Assembly: GCA_016715865.1 (NCBI GenBank)
Contig: JADJXM010000024.1
Span: forward strand, 1 to 47,601
From: Acidobacteriota bacterium
GTDB taxonomy: Bacteria; Acidobacteriota; Blastocatellia; RBC074
DNA length: 47,601 bases
Reading direction: 5' to 3'
Made by a program: the position numbers and the translations under genes. Each line of letters opens with the position of its first letter. Position 1 is the stretch's first letter. Shown here piece by piece: positions 27,546 through 43,067 of this stretch. The notes beneath the pieces are model-generated. The model had not been told where the DNA came from. It searched no databases and saw only the letters and a list, made by a program, of their open reading frames with translations.

Positions 27546-28406
27546 TCACTTTTTCACTGACATATGGATGGCGCGGCGAGTGAAAATACGCGACAAATGG
27601 CGTCTGTAGTCTCCGGAAGCATGGATATCCTCCATGGCATCCGATGTGTCGGCATCCGCTTTGGCCGCAGCCGCACTGATCGACAGATCATCGAGCGGCT
27701 TGCCAATCAGCAGCGCCTCGGTTGAAGCAGCACGGTATGCCTTCGGAGCAAGACCGGTAACGCCAATAGCAGCCGTTTCGCACAATCCATTATTGATCGT
27801 CAGTTGAACGGCTACGCCAATGACTGCAAAACCCGAGGCTGCCTGGGGAACTTTCAGATATGCCGAGTTCCCGGGCTGAGCCGGCCGAGTCAAACGGATT
27901 TCGGTGACGATCTCGTGTGGTGAAACGGCGCTGGTCAGCAGATCAATGAAAAAATCCTGAACCTTGATTACGCGTTCGCCAAGCCGATTTCGTGCGACGA
28001 TCTCACCCTCCAGCGCCAGAATTGCGGCCGGCCAGTCTGCCGCCGGATCGGCGTGAGTCAGGCTGCCGCCGATGGTGCCGCGATTGCGCACCTGCGGATC
28101 GCCGATCTGAGCTGCGGTTTCAACCAGTAGTGGGCAGGCTTCACGCAGAATGGCCGAAGCGGCAATCTCCGCGTGTGTGACGTTGGCTCCGATGCGAATT
28201 GTATCGCCATCGACCGTGATCTGGCCGAGTTCCTTGATGCGTCCGATGTCGACGACTGCACCCGGCGCCGCCAGCCTCAGCTTGAGTATCGGAATCAGGC
28301 TCTGGCCGCCGGAGAGGACCTTGCACTCCTCGCCATACTTGCCGAGCAGGCTGACCGCGTCTTCGATTGTAGCTGGTGCGAAGTATTCGAAATTGTTGGG
28401 GATCAT
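27546..28406 (-). CDS. coxM: FAD-binding subunit of CO dehydrogenase/xanthine dehydrogenase family
   Basis: The medium (flavoprotein) subunit of a molybdenum hydroxylase, 286 residues. The FAD site motif VLSGGQSLIPILKLRLA is near residue 30, and the second, TIGGSLTHADPAADWP, near 105. A C-terminal CO_deh_flav_C-type domain follows. It passes electrons from the 2Fe-2S subunit to an acceptor. The start is ATG 28406, preceded by GGAGGAATCA. An apparent upstream extension is only translated heptad repeat. The gap to coxL (79 bp) is mostly a perfect heptad palindrome. Confidence 0.92.
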   Translation of the reverse strand: MIPNNFEYFAPATIEDAVSLLGKYGEECKVLSGGQSLIPILKLRLAAPGAVVDIGRIKELGQITVDGDTIRIGANVTHAEIAASAILREACPLLVETAAQIGDPQVRNRGTIGGSLTHADPAADWPAAILALEGEIVARNRLGERVIKVQDFFIDLLTSAVSPHEIVTEIRLTRPAQPGNSAYLKVPQAASGFAVIGVAVQLTINNGLCETAAIGVTGLAPKAYRAASTEALLIGKPLDDLSISAAAAKADADTSDAMEDIHASGDYRRHLSRIFTRRAIHMSVKK

Positions 28407-28418
28407 TGATTCCTCCAG

Positions 28419-30810
<2,392 letters not shown>

Positions 30811-30835
30811 CTTCAAACCTCCTCATCGGCCCAGC

Positions 30836-31309
30836 TCAGGCACTTTGCGAATTTATCTTATCGGCCGCATAACGCACGGCATCGACGATGTTCTGGTATC
30901 CGGTGCAACGGCATAGATTGCCTTCAATCCCCTGGCGGATCTGCTCTTCAGTGGGATCAGGTTGGTGTTTGAGCAGTTCGCAGGCAGACATGAGCATACC
31001 TGGCGTGCAGAAACCGCATTGCAGACCGTGCTTTTCCCAGAAGCCTTCCTGGACCGGATGCAGTCCGCCATTCGTCGACAGTCCTTCGACCGTTGTCAGA
31101 TCGGCGCCATTGGCCTGGACGGCGAGCAGAGTGCAGGATTTGACCGACTTTCCGTCGACTAAAACCGTGCAGGCGCCGCAAATTGAGCTTTCACAACCGA
31201 TATGTGTGCCGGTCAGGCCCGCCCGTTCACGTATCAAATGGACGAGCAGCAGACGAGGCTCGACGTCTTCTTCGTATTTTTTGCCGTTGATGGTGAGCGT
31301 AATCTTCAC
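30836..31309 (-). CDS. coxS: 2Fe-2S subunit of CO dehydrogenase/xanthine dehydrogenase family
   Basis: The small iron-sulfur subunit, 157 residues. The N-terminal plant-type ferredoxin cluster is in CESSICGACTVLVDG plus a later Cys (VKSC). The second 2Fe-2S cluster is in CGFCTPGM and CRCTGY. It carries electrons from the Mo site to FAD. The start is GTG 31309, with AGGAGG six bases upstream; a longer frame to 31339 has no ribosome-binding site. First gene of the operon, 25 bp before coxL. Confidence 0.93.
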   Translation of the reverse strand: MKITLTINGKKYEEDVEPRLLLVHLIRERAGLTGTHIGCESSICGACTVLVDGKSVKSCTLLAVQANGADLTTVEGLSTNGGLHPVQEGFWEKHGLQCGFCTPGMLMSACELLKHQPDPTEEQIRQGIEGNLCRCTGYQNIVDAVRYAADKINSQSA

Positions 31310-31339
31310 ACCCTGCCTCCTTGGTCGTTTGTCACGCAA

Positions 31340-31777
31340 GCTGACGCTCGAAAGCGTTAGTCGCCGGTATTGAGAGATCGGATGAGCGATTCAATGATGA
31401 TGTAATGCGTGGATGTAAACGAAGGTATCCTAACCTAATTAAGTAATAAGTTGAAAGTCAAATAGACTCCATTCTTCGACTCACTGAACAATTTGTCCTT
31501 CGCCTCCTTGAGAAATGACAACCTGTCAATGGCAGGCACGATCGCCTGTTGCATCTTCGTGTATCTAATCTGTTGGCATAATTGCACTTATGAGAACCAT
31601 GGTGAGCGATCACCTGGTGGCATTGATTTTGCAGTGGTTTCGGTGTCGATCTTGACTTACCTGGCGCAAAAAGCTCAGGTTACAAGCAATTAAACATGTA
31701 AAAACCGGTTCCTCCCCCTGACAGATAACGTGGTACGACAGAACCGTAATATAACCATAACTGGAGGAATCAGAGAA
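31340..31777. other. Intergenic region between divergent coxS and DUF5666 genes
   Basis: About 440 bp. It should hold the promoters of both genes, but no consensus elements could be picked with confidence. A degenerate heptad fragment (AAGTTGAAAGTCAAATAG) lies near 31447. A short frame at 31493-31693 has no recognisable domain. Nothing else is seen. Confidence 0.5.
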
Positions 31778-34081
<2,304 letters not shown>

Positions 34082-34098
34082 TTACCGCTGCTTGACGC

Positions 34099-34185
34099 CG
34101 ATGCTCCATCTGTTCCGGTCGATTTCGAAAGCCTCTGGGGGAGATCTTTCGATGATCACAAAGACCGGATAAGATGGAGCATCGG
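34099..34185. terminator. Nested hairpin after the DUF5666 gene, possible terminator
   Basis: The outer arms CCGATGCTCCATCTGTTCCGG (34099-) and CCGGATAAGATGGAGCATCGG (to 34185) are near-complements. An inner TCGAAAG...CTTTCGA hairpin nests between them. It follows the stop by about 40 bp. There is no clean T-tract, so intrinsic termination is only a suggestion. Confidence 0.5.
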
Positions 34186-34221
34186 ACATGAGATTAGAAA
34201 GTAAAAAGTAGAAGGTAGAAA

Positions 34222-37167
<2,946 letters not shown>

Positions 37168-37172
37168 AAATG

Positions 37173-37264
37173 ATATCACCCGGTCGCTTACGTTTCCGGT
37201 TCAGTGCCTGCACTTTCAATATCACCCGGTCGCTTACGCTTCCGGTTCTGTACCTGCACTTTCA
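37173..37264 (+). repeat. Tandem duplication of 46 bp
   Basis: ATATCACCCGGTCGCTTACG begins both copies (37173 and 37219), and each ends ...CCTGCACTTTCA. Three or so mismatches distinguish them. They lie between the kinase stop and the regulator start and are followed by heptad-like TTTCTACTTTCAACTTTTTA. They may be a tandem binding site or a simple repeat. Confidence 0.85.
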
Positions 37265-37306
37265 ACATGCGGGCTGATCCTTTCTACTTTCAACTTTTTA
37301 CTCATT

Positions 37307-38698
37307 ATGTCCGGTTCACCGCATATTCTAGTGATCGATGATCAGCAGGCGATTCGGCTCATGCTCAGGAATGGGCTGACGGCCAAGGGGTTCCACGTTG
37401 AAACCGCCCGCAGTGGAACTGAGGGGATAGAAACTATCCGTCGCGAGCCTTTTGATGCAGTGTTGAGCGATATATTCATGCCTGATGGCGATGGCCTGGA
37501 TGTGGTGCGTCAGGTCAGATCTTTCGATTCAGGGATCCCCATCATATTAATGACGGCGCAGGGGTCAGTGGATCTGGCGGTTCGTGCCGTGTCTGAAGGC
37601 GCTACGGATTTCATCGCCAAACCTTTTGAGGTCTCAGCGGTCGCGAATCTCATTCGACGCTGCCTCGAGGCGAAAAAGGAGGCCGATTCCGCAAGCGCTG
37701 AAGAGGAGGCGCTGGCTGAAGAATTTTCGCAATCGGGGCTCGTCGGTCGAAGTCCGGCAATGGTTCGGGTCTATAAATTGATCGCTTATGCCGCACGGAC
37801 CGATGCGACGGTTTTGATCACGGGAGAATCCGGAACTGGCAAAGAGATGGTGGCTCGCGCGATTCATTCGTTCAGCCAGCGTTCAGCGCGGCCGTTCATC
37901 GCAGTCAATTGCGCCGGATTGACAGACACGCTGCTCGAGTCGGAGCTATTCGGCCACGCCAAAGGATCTTTCACAGGGGCGACTAGCGACAGGGAAGGGT
38001 TGTTCGAGGCCGCGGATGGCGGAACCATCCTGCTGGATGAGCTGGCTTCGACCAGCGAGTCGCTGCAGGCGAGTCTCCTTCGCGTTCTGCAGTCAGGAGA
38101 AGTTCGCCGCGTGGGGACGACACAATCCCGCCAAGTCGATGTGAGGGTTATCGGTGCGAGCAATGCCCCGCTGCACGAACTGGCTGAATCCGGCCGCTTT
38201 CGAGGCGATCTTTTCTATCGCCTGAGCGTGCTGACGATCGAGCTGCCCCCTTTGCGCGGTCGCGGCGAGGACGTCGAATTGCTTGCGCGCCATTTTTTGA
38301 AACAACAGAACGGCCAGTCCGCCACTGCTCCTTATTTGACCGTAGAAGCGCTTTCTGCTCTGCGAAACTACCCGTTTCCGGGAAATGTCCGTGAACTCGA
38401 AAACGCGCTGACACGGGCCGCCGCCATATCGGCCGGCGGCGTGATCACACTCGATTGCCTCCCGCCACGGATTGCGGGATATTCCGCCAATCCGCCGATT
38501 GACCAAACCCCGGCATCGGTCCTGTCGGATCGCCCGACAATGGACGAACTGCAGCGACGATATCTGCAACTGACGCTGGCTGAGGCCGGCGGAGACTTCG
38601 GCAGGGCCGCCGAAGTTTTAGGTCTGCATCGCCGCACCATCCAGCGTCTCGTGGAACGCTATGGATTACAACCGGAAAATGATCCGGAAAATGAATGA
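37307..38698 (+). CDS. NtrC-family sigma-54-dependent response regulator
   Basis: A 463-residue regulator. The receiver domain (1-~125) has DD at 11-12, phospho-acceptor D55 (VLSDIFMPDG), MTAQG and K105 (FIAKPF). The AAA+ sigma-54 activation domain has Walker A GESGTGKE, the sigma-54-contacting loop as GSFTGA (a common variant of GAFTGA), Walker B GTILLDELAS and the R-finger region RFRGDLFYRL. The C-terminal Fis-type HTH is GGDFGRAAEVLGLHRRTIQRL. It forms a two-component pair with the CHASE2 kinase and lies 15 bp upstream of the FecR/barrel gene, a likely co-transcribed partner. Confidence 0.93.
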   Translation: MSGSPHILVIDDQQAIRLMLRNGLTAKGFHVETARSGTEGIETIRREPFDAVLSDIFMPDGDGLDVVRQVRSFDSGIPIILMTAQGSVDLAVRAVSEGATDFIAKPFEVSAVANLIRRCLEAKKEADSASAEEEALAEEFSQSGLVGRSPAMVRVYKLIAYAARTDATVLITGESGTGKEMVARAIHSFSQRSARPFIAVNCAGLTDTLLESELFGHAKGSFTGATSDREGLFEAADGGTILLDELASTSESLQASLLRVLQSGEVRRVGTTQSRQVDVRVIGASNAPLHELAESGRFRGDLFYRLSVLTIELPPLRGRGEDVELLARHFLKQQNGQSATAPYLTVEALSALRNYPFPGNVRELENALTRAAAISAGGVITLDCLPPRIAGYSANPPIDQTPASVLSDRPTMDELQRRYLQLTLAEAGGDFGRAAEVLGLHRRTIQRLVERYGLQPENDPENE

Positions 38699-38713
38699 TG
38701 AGGACCGGACAGC

Positions 38714-40846
38714 GTGAAACTTTCTTCATGGAGGATGACCATTGCTTACCAGGCTTTGAGAATGGGCCTTCTGGCGCTCATTGGTCTGTCGTTTATATCG
38801 ACTGAGGCCGGTGGACAGAACAGCCGTATCGAAGCGCGGATATCGAGCCTGAGCGGCGGGTCGGCGGTTCGCCAGGTGACAGGTCGCGGAGTCTTCCCTC
38901 TGCGAAACGGTGATGAAGTCGCGCCCGGTGATGAAATCGACACCCGAGGCGGCGCAAGAGTGCTGATCGCCATGAGCGACGGCAGCGTGATCACACTACT
39001 GCCAGGCACACGCGTCGTGCTCAAGGATTTTCGTAGCGCCGGATCTCTGCGCGAATTGATCGACATCATCACCGGTCGCGTCCGTATTAAGGTCAACAGA
39101 ATGGGTGGCCGCCCTAACCCGGCACGTGTAAATACTCCATCGGCATCGATCGCTGTCAGAGGCACCGAATTCGGTGTCGTAGTTATTCCAGGTGAAACAT
39201 CCGTCGTCGTTTACGAGGGGCTGGTCGAGGTAATCAACCGGTTTGCGCCGGATCAGCGCGCTCTGGTTGAACCGGGCCAGGCCGTGACCGTTCGCCAGAA
39301 CGAAAACATTCGATTTTTTGTGCCCGGCCCCGGGAGCGAAATCGGCGATCTCAACGAACGCAGGAATTTACGCAACAATCTACAGGACAATCAGCGGACT
39401 GCTATCTATGCCGCCGGCATTAACGGCGGTGATTTCCTGCGCAATCAGGCGGGTGAATATGAACGGCACATCGAGAGCATTATCGAACCCGGCGAAACTC
39501 CGCCTTTGAGTCGATTCCTTGCCTATCCTGAGCCGTATCTGGACAGTCAGGAGAATCCCGCATTCGCGACGGCTTTCAAGACGATCTCTTCAAGGGCCCT
39601 CCTGCTCTCTTCCGCGAGGAGCCTGCGCGGTGTCGGGTCCACCCGAACCGTCAGTGACACTGCAATCACCGGTCCATTCGATTATGGCGCCCTCTATCAG
39701 GGATCGGTCTTCTTCCCGCTGGGCGGGTCAAGGTTTGTCATGGGCGGGTACTTTACCCACACGTTTTCCGGTGTCCGGAGCTTCGATCAGGCGGAACTCG
39801 ATCTGACGCCGCCGCTGTCGCCCGTCAAATTAATCGGCGAACGAACGACATCGACTCGAACCGTCAATCAAACCAGGGTCGGATCATTCATCATCGCACG
39901 CACCTTTGGCAGCGAAGAGCGGACGAGCCTGGGATTTGCCCTCGACTATGTCAATGGTGGCGGGGCGCTGAACGGAACAACCTCGCTCGTGACGGGCAAT
40001 TCAAAAGGTGGCGGTCTCGGCTTCAACGGCATCAACGTGAGGGAAGAGCTTGTTGCCCGCTCTGACGTCTCCCGCGCCCGCTTTCGTGCCGGTATGACGC
40101 ATCTCTTAAGAAACGGTCACAAGCTCGCGGTCCATTATCATCGAGGTGAAGGCTCCGCCCGCGACCAGGATGAGAGCCGTTTATTCAATGGACTTCCGCT
40201 GCCGCTCGATTCTGTCGAACTGCGAAGCGACTTCGATGAGATCGGGATCCGACTGCGCGGTCCGGTGACGAAAAAACTCTTTTACGGTTTGGAAGGTTCG
40301 TGGATCGATGTCGATATCGGCGAGAAACTGAGAAGAGCCGTCGTCGTCCCGTCACAGCAGCGTGAGGATCTTCGTCGCATGCTCTTTGGCGGAGGCCTCG
40401 GGTATATGCTGCGACCGGGAACCTTCTTCAGCGTTGATCTGGCGGCCGGCAAAATCGATATCGGTGAATCGATCCACGAGGATGCGACCGGAAATCTGCT
40501 CGAACGCGCTCATGAACTTAAGCATTTCTTTTCTGTGCATGCGGCTGCCCAGTCGGATCTGTGGAAGGGATTGTTTGCCGGTGCATCGGTCATCGGCCTT
40601 GGTCAGCGATTGACGCTCGATCGAACGCTCTTTCCAGATCGCTTCGGCAGGAAACTGACTAGCACGGGGCTCTTTGTGCCGGACGGTATAACGCGCGATA
40701 TTTTCACCGATCCAATCGCCGATCTCAGCCTTGGTTTGCGGATGAAACAGAAATTCGTACTGCAATATGTCTACACTACGGATTTCGGACGCACGCCCGG
40801 CAGCCATATCCTCATGCTCCGTCTCGATTTCGGCCGGCGGGAATGA
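38714..40846 (+). CDS. FecR-domain protein fused to a C-terminal outer-membrane barrel-like region
   Basis: A 710-residue exported protein. A signal peptide (~10-35; LRMGLLALIGLSF) precedes a FecR domain (~40-195): GDEVAPGDEIDTRGGARVLI, SDGSVITLLPGT, SASIAVRGTEFGV and VYEGLVEV. The C-terminal ~400 residues alternate polar and aromatic strands ending in a typical barrel C-terminus (SHILMLRLDFGRRE). This looks like a beta-barrel, but no known porin family was recognised. Start GTG 38714. Co-oriented with and close to the two-component pair, so perhaps a sensor, output or partner for an envelope signal. Its last 35 bases overlap the convergent sialidase-like gene. Confidence 0.8.
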   Translation: MKLSSWRMTIAYQALRMGLLALIGLSFISTEAGGQNSRIEARISSLSGGSAVRQVTGRGVFPLRNGDEVAPGDEIDTRGGARVLIAMSDGSVITLLPGTRVVLKDFRSAGSLRELIDIITGRVRIKVNRMGGRPNPARVNTPSASIAVRGTEFGVVVIPGETSVVVYEGLVEVINRFAPDQRALVEPGQAVTVRQNENIRFFVPGPGSEIGDLNERRNLRNNLQDNQRTAIYAAGINGGDFLRNQAGEYERHIESIIEPGETPPLSRFLAYPEPYLDSQENPAFATAFKTISSRALLLSSARSLRGVGSTRTVSDTAITGPFDYGALYQGSVFFPLGGSRFVMGGYFTHTFSGVRSFDQAELDLTPPLSPVKLIGERTTSTRTVNQTRVGSFIIARTFGSEERTSLGFALDYVNGGGALNGTTSLVTGNSKGGGLGFNGINVREELVARSDVSRARFRAGMTHLLRNGHKLAVHYHRGEGSARDQDESRLFNGLPLPLDSVELRSDFDEIGIRLRGPVTKKLFYGLEGSWIDVDIGEKLRRAVVVPSQQREDLRRMLFGGGLGYMLRPGTFFSVDLAAGKIDIGESIHEDATGNLLERAHELKHFFSVHAAAQSDLWKGLFAGASVIGLGQRLTLDRTLFPDRFGRKLTSTGLFVPDGITRDIFTDPIADLSLGLRMKQKFVLQYVYTTDFGRTPGSHILMLRLDFGRRE

Positions 40847-42065
40847 GGGATTTTCCCGGCGTCCCTGTCGTTGAAATCTCCATAACTGCGGTCAGGACGC
40901 GTTTACCGGTCCATGCAAAAACGAGAGTGTTGCCTGACCTCACCATTTGAGGGAAGCCGTTCGAGCGAGCAGTTTCAGTGGCCGAAACAGAGATCGCCGG
41001 ATCGGCCTTACCATCCGGGCTCACGCGCCGCACTCGGACTTCTCCGCCGCCGGGCACTTTCTCGAGCCAGCAGACAAGCGCGCTGCCATCCGACAGCAGT
41101 ATCGTCTCGACGCGTCCCGCAGGGTTACTATCGTCCACCTTGATCGGTTTGCCGAAACTCTTTCCGGCATCACCTGAAAAAGCCAGCTTGACGCGCGGCT
41201 GGTTGTCGACGCCTGTGTACCACGCGACTGCTACACGCCGATCGACTGCCGCAACCGATGGGCCATTGACCGGGCAGCCATTGATCTGCCAGTTATCCTG
41301 AAATACGGATTGCGGAAGCGTCCATTTGCCATCGAGCAGGCGGACGATCGAGATGTCGCGAACCTCATCGTCAGAGCGGTCACGATAAACGACCACGGGG
41401 CCATTGGCAGTCATCGCGGCAGATGTCTGGCAACACTCGCAAACCCGGCTGTCCAGCACTGCCTCATCGGTCAATGTTCCATCCCGTCTGATCTTCACAT
41501 AGCGCAAAGTCATATTCCCGCGACCATGCCCGTGATCATCACCTCCGGGTTTCATCTCTCGCCCGTCGAGCCAAACCGCAGCCAGGTTGCCATCCTTTGC
41601 CGCGAACAGCGATACAAAACCGTGTTCGGCCTTGACACCATCGCGATGCGGCACAAATGGTCTCTCCCACGATTTACCACCATCGAAGGATCTCGATATC
41701 GTGACGTCATAGTCGAACGTCCCTGTCCCACTCTTGACCAGCCAGTGCGCAGCCAGAGAACCATCCGGCAATGCGACCATCGAAGGAAAATCCGCCCAGT
41801 TGACAAACCAGTTCGCACCTTCGGCGATGACGCGAGGCGATGACCAGCCATCATCTTCAAGGGTGGCAAAACGCAGCGAAAAACGGCCGTCGCCCATCCG
41901 CTCGATCCAGCTCAGATAAACGCGACCGTCGGAAGAAACTGTCAGATTGGGCTGGCCGCTTCCCGGTCCGGCAGGGGACTCAATTTCCCGTACCTGTGCC
42001 GTAACCGTCAACGACAACAACATGAATATAATCAACAACTGTATGGGATTGACTCGTAGTTTCAT
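40812..42065 (-). CDS. Secreted sialidase-like (BNR propeller) protein 2
   Basis: A 417-residue protein with a signal peptide (LLIIFMLLSLTVTAQ) and a beta-propeller of the sialidase type. Asp-box-like motifs are SFDGGKSWE and SGDAGKSFG, with PNLTVSSDGRVYLSWIE and VCECCQTSAAM. It is only distantly similar to the 25.1 kb copy, so the catalytic role is less certain than the fold. It converges on and overlaps the FecR/barrel gene by 35 bp. Confidence 0.78.
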   Translation of the reverse strand: MKLRVNPIQLLIIFMLLSLTVTAQVREIESPAGPGSGQPNLTVSSDGRVYLSWIERMGDGRFSLRFATLEDDGWSSPRVIAEGANWFVNWADFPSMVALPDGSLAAHWLVKSGTGTFDYDVTISRSFDGGKSWERPFVPHRDGVKAEHGFVSLFAAKDGNLAAVWLDGREMKPGGDDHGHGRGNMTLRYVKIRRDGTLTDEAVLDSRVCECCQTSAAMTANGPVVVYRDRSDDEVRDISIVRLLDGKWTLPQSVFQDNWQINGCPVNGPSVAAVDRRVAVAWYTGVDNQPRVKLAFSGDAGKSFGKPIKVDDSNPAGRVETILLSDGSALVCWLEKVPGGGEVRVRRVSPDGKADPAISVSATETARSNGFPQMVRSGNTLVFAWTGKRVLTAVMEISTTGTPGKSLIPAGRNRDGA

Positions 42066-42114
42066 TGATAATGATTCCTCAACAGGGACAGATCCCGAGA
42101 GCGACCCAATGCCT

Positions 42115-42171
42115 GATGGCCTGTGGAAGATAGAATGCCCACGCGTTGCATTCTATCTCACACAGGCCATC
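42115..42171. terminator. Long stem-loop, possible terminator
   Basis: GATGGCCTGTG...AGATAGAATGC pairs with GCATTCTATCT...CACAGGCCATC around the short loop CCACGCGTT. On the plus strand it is followed by CTTTTTAAC, which resembles an intrinsic terminator. On the minus strand it separates the small D-R-N-R-N-G repeat gene from the sialidase-like gene. Confidence 0.65.
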
Positions 42172-42217
42172 CTTTTTAACTCTGAACGAAAGAAATGACC
42201 GTTGACTCAGAGCTTAC

Positions 42218-42829
42218 TTACCACCTGCGGTTGTTGCCGTACTGATTGTAGCCCTCATTATAGCCTCTTCGGAATCCCGCTTTGTAATCGCGGCTTCCTT
42301 TCCGATAGTGGCTTGAGTTGTTAGGATCAGCAATCCGGCGATCCCGGACGTCTTCCTGACCTCTATCTAAACCGTCACGGTAACCCTTTTGCATTTCGGC
42401 GCTGTTTCCATACACGCCGTAATTGCCATTATTACCGTAATAGCCATCGTTGCGGCCATAGCGACCATTATTCTCATAACGATCATCGACACCGTTTCGA
42501 TTTCTGTCAATATTTCCATTGCGGTTTACACCCGAGTTACGATTATTCTCGTAGCGGTCGTATACACCGTTTCGATTTCTGTCAACATTTCCATTACGGT
42601 TATTTTCGTAGCGATCGTCAACGCCATTGCGGTTGCGATCGATATTGCCGTTACGATCCACTTGACCGTTGCCGTTGTTCCGCTGACGGCGAACATCTCG
42701 CTGAGCCTGGCCCCGTCGATCCCATCCATCGCGTCGCTGCCCGTTTTGCGCCAGGACAGTAGACATCAGTGAAAATGTTAACCCTCCCGCAACCATGAGC
42801 CCGATAGCATACTTTTTAAAGTTTTTCAT
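42218..42829 (-). CDS. Small secreted Asn/Arg-rich repeat protein
   Basis: A 203-residue exported protein. Start ATG 42829 gives a clean signal peptide (MKNFKKYAIGLMVAGGLTFS...VLAQ); the longer frame to 42910 lacks one. The mature part has three copies of G-N-(I/V)-D-R-N-R-N-G-V-(D/Y)-D-R-Y-E-N-N, which resembles EF-hand/thrombospondin-like calcium loops (D-x-N-x-D-G-x-x-D) with the second acid replaced by Arg. A Gly/Asn/Tyr-rich part follows, then YRKGSRDYKAGFRRGYNEGY at the C-terminus. Function unknown; cell-surface or periplasmic location is expected. Confidence 0.78.
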   Translation of the reverse strand: MKNFKKYAIGLMVAGGLTFSLMSTVLAQNGQRRDGWDRRGQAQRDVRRQRNNGNGQVDRNGNIDRNRNGVDDRYENNRNGNVDRNRNGVYDRYENNRNSGVNRNGNIDRNRNGVDDRYENNGRYGRNDGYYGNNGNYGVYGNSAEMQKGYRDGLDRGQEDVRDRRIADPNNSSHYRKGSRDYKAGFRRGYNEGYNQYGNNRRW

Positions 42830-43067
42830 GTTCTTAAACCATCGCCCGAAATCTTCAATTCGCATAATTGCAAACGCTCTCGGGACTCCTTCCACGATTA
42901 TTGATTGCATTTATGGGGCCACAGTTCGTGCAAAATCATAAATGGTTGAATCTATTATTGATATAAGAGTTCAGGAGAGTTTGAGGGGACGGGTATTCGG
43001 CCAATCAATACACCAAAGCGTAGAGAATAGGCTCAAAGCGTATAAGAATGGATGTAGGCGCGGTCTC

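Noticed and set aside
31493..31693. Small gene between coxS and the DUF5666 gene
   Set aside because: No domain, no clear ribosome-binding site, and composition typical of non-coding DNA.
42389..42772. Hydrophobic plus-strand frame of Ile/Val-rich repeats
   Set aside because: It is the antisense shadow of the Asn/Arg repeats of the minus-strand secreted protein.
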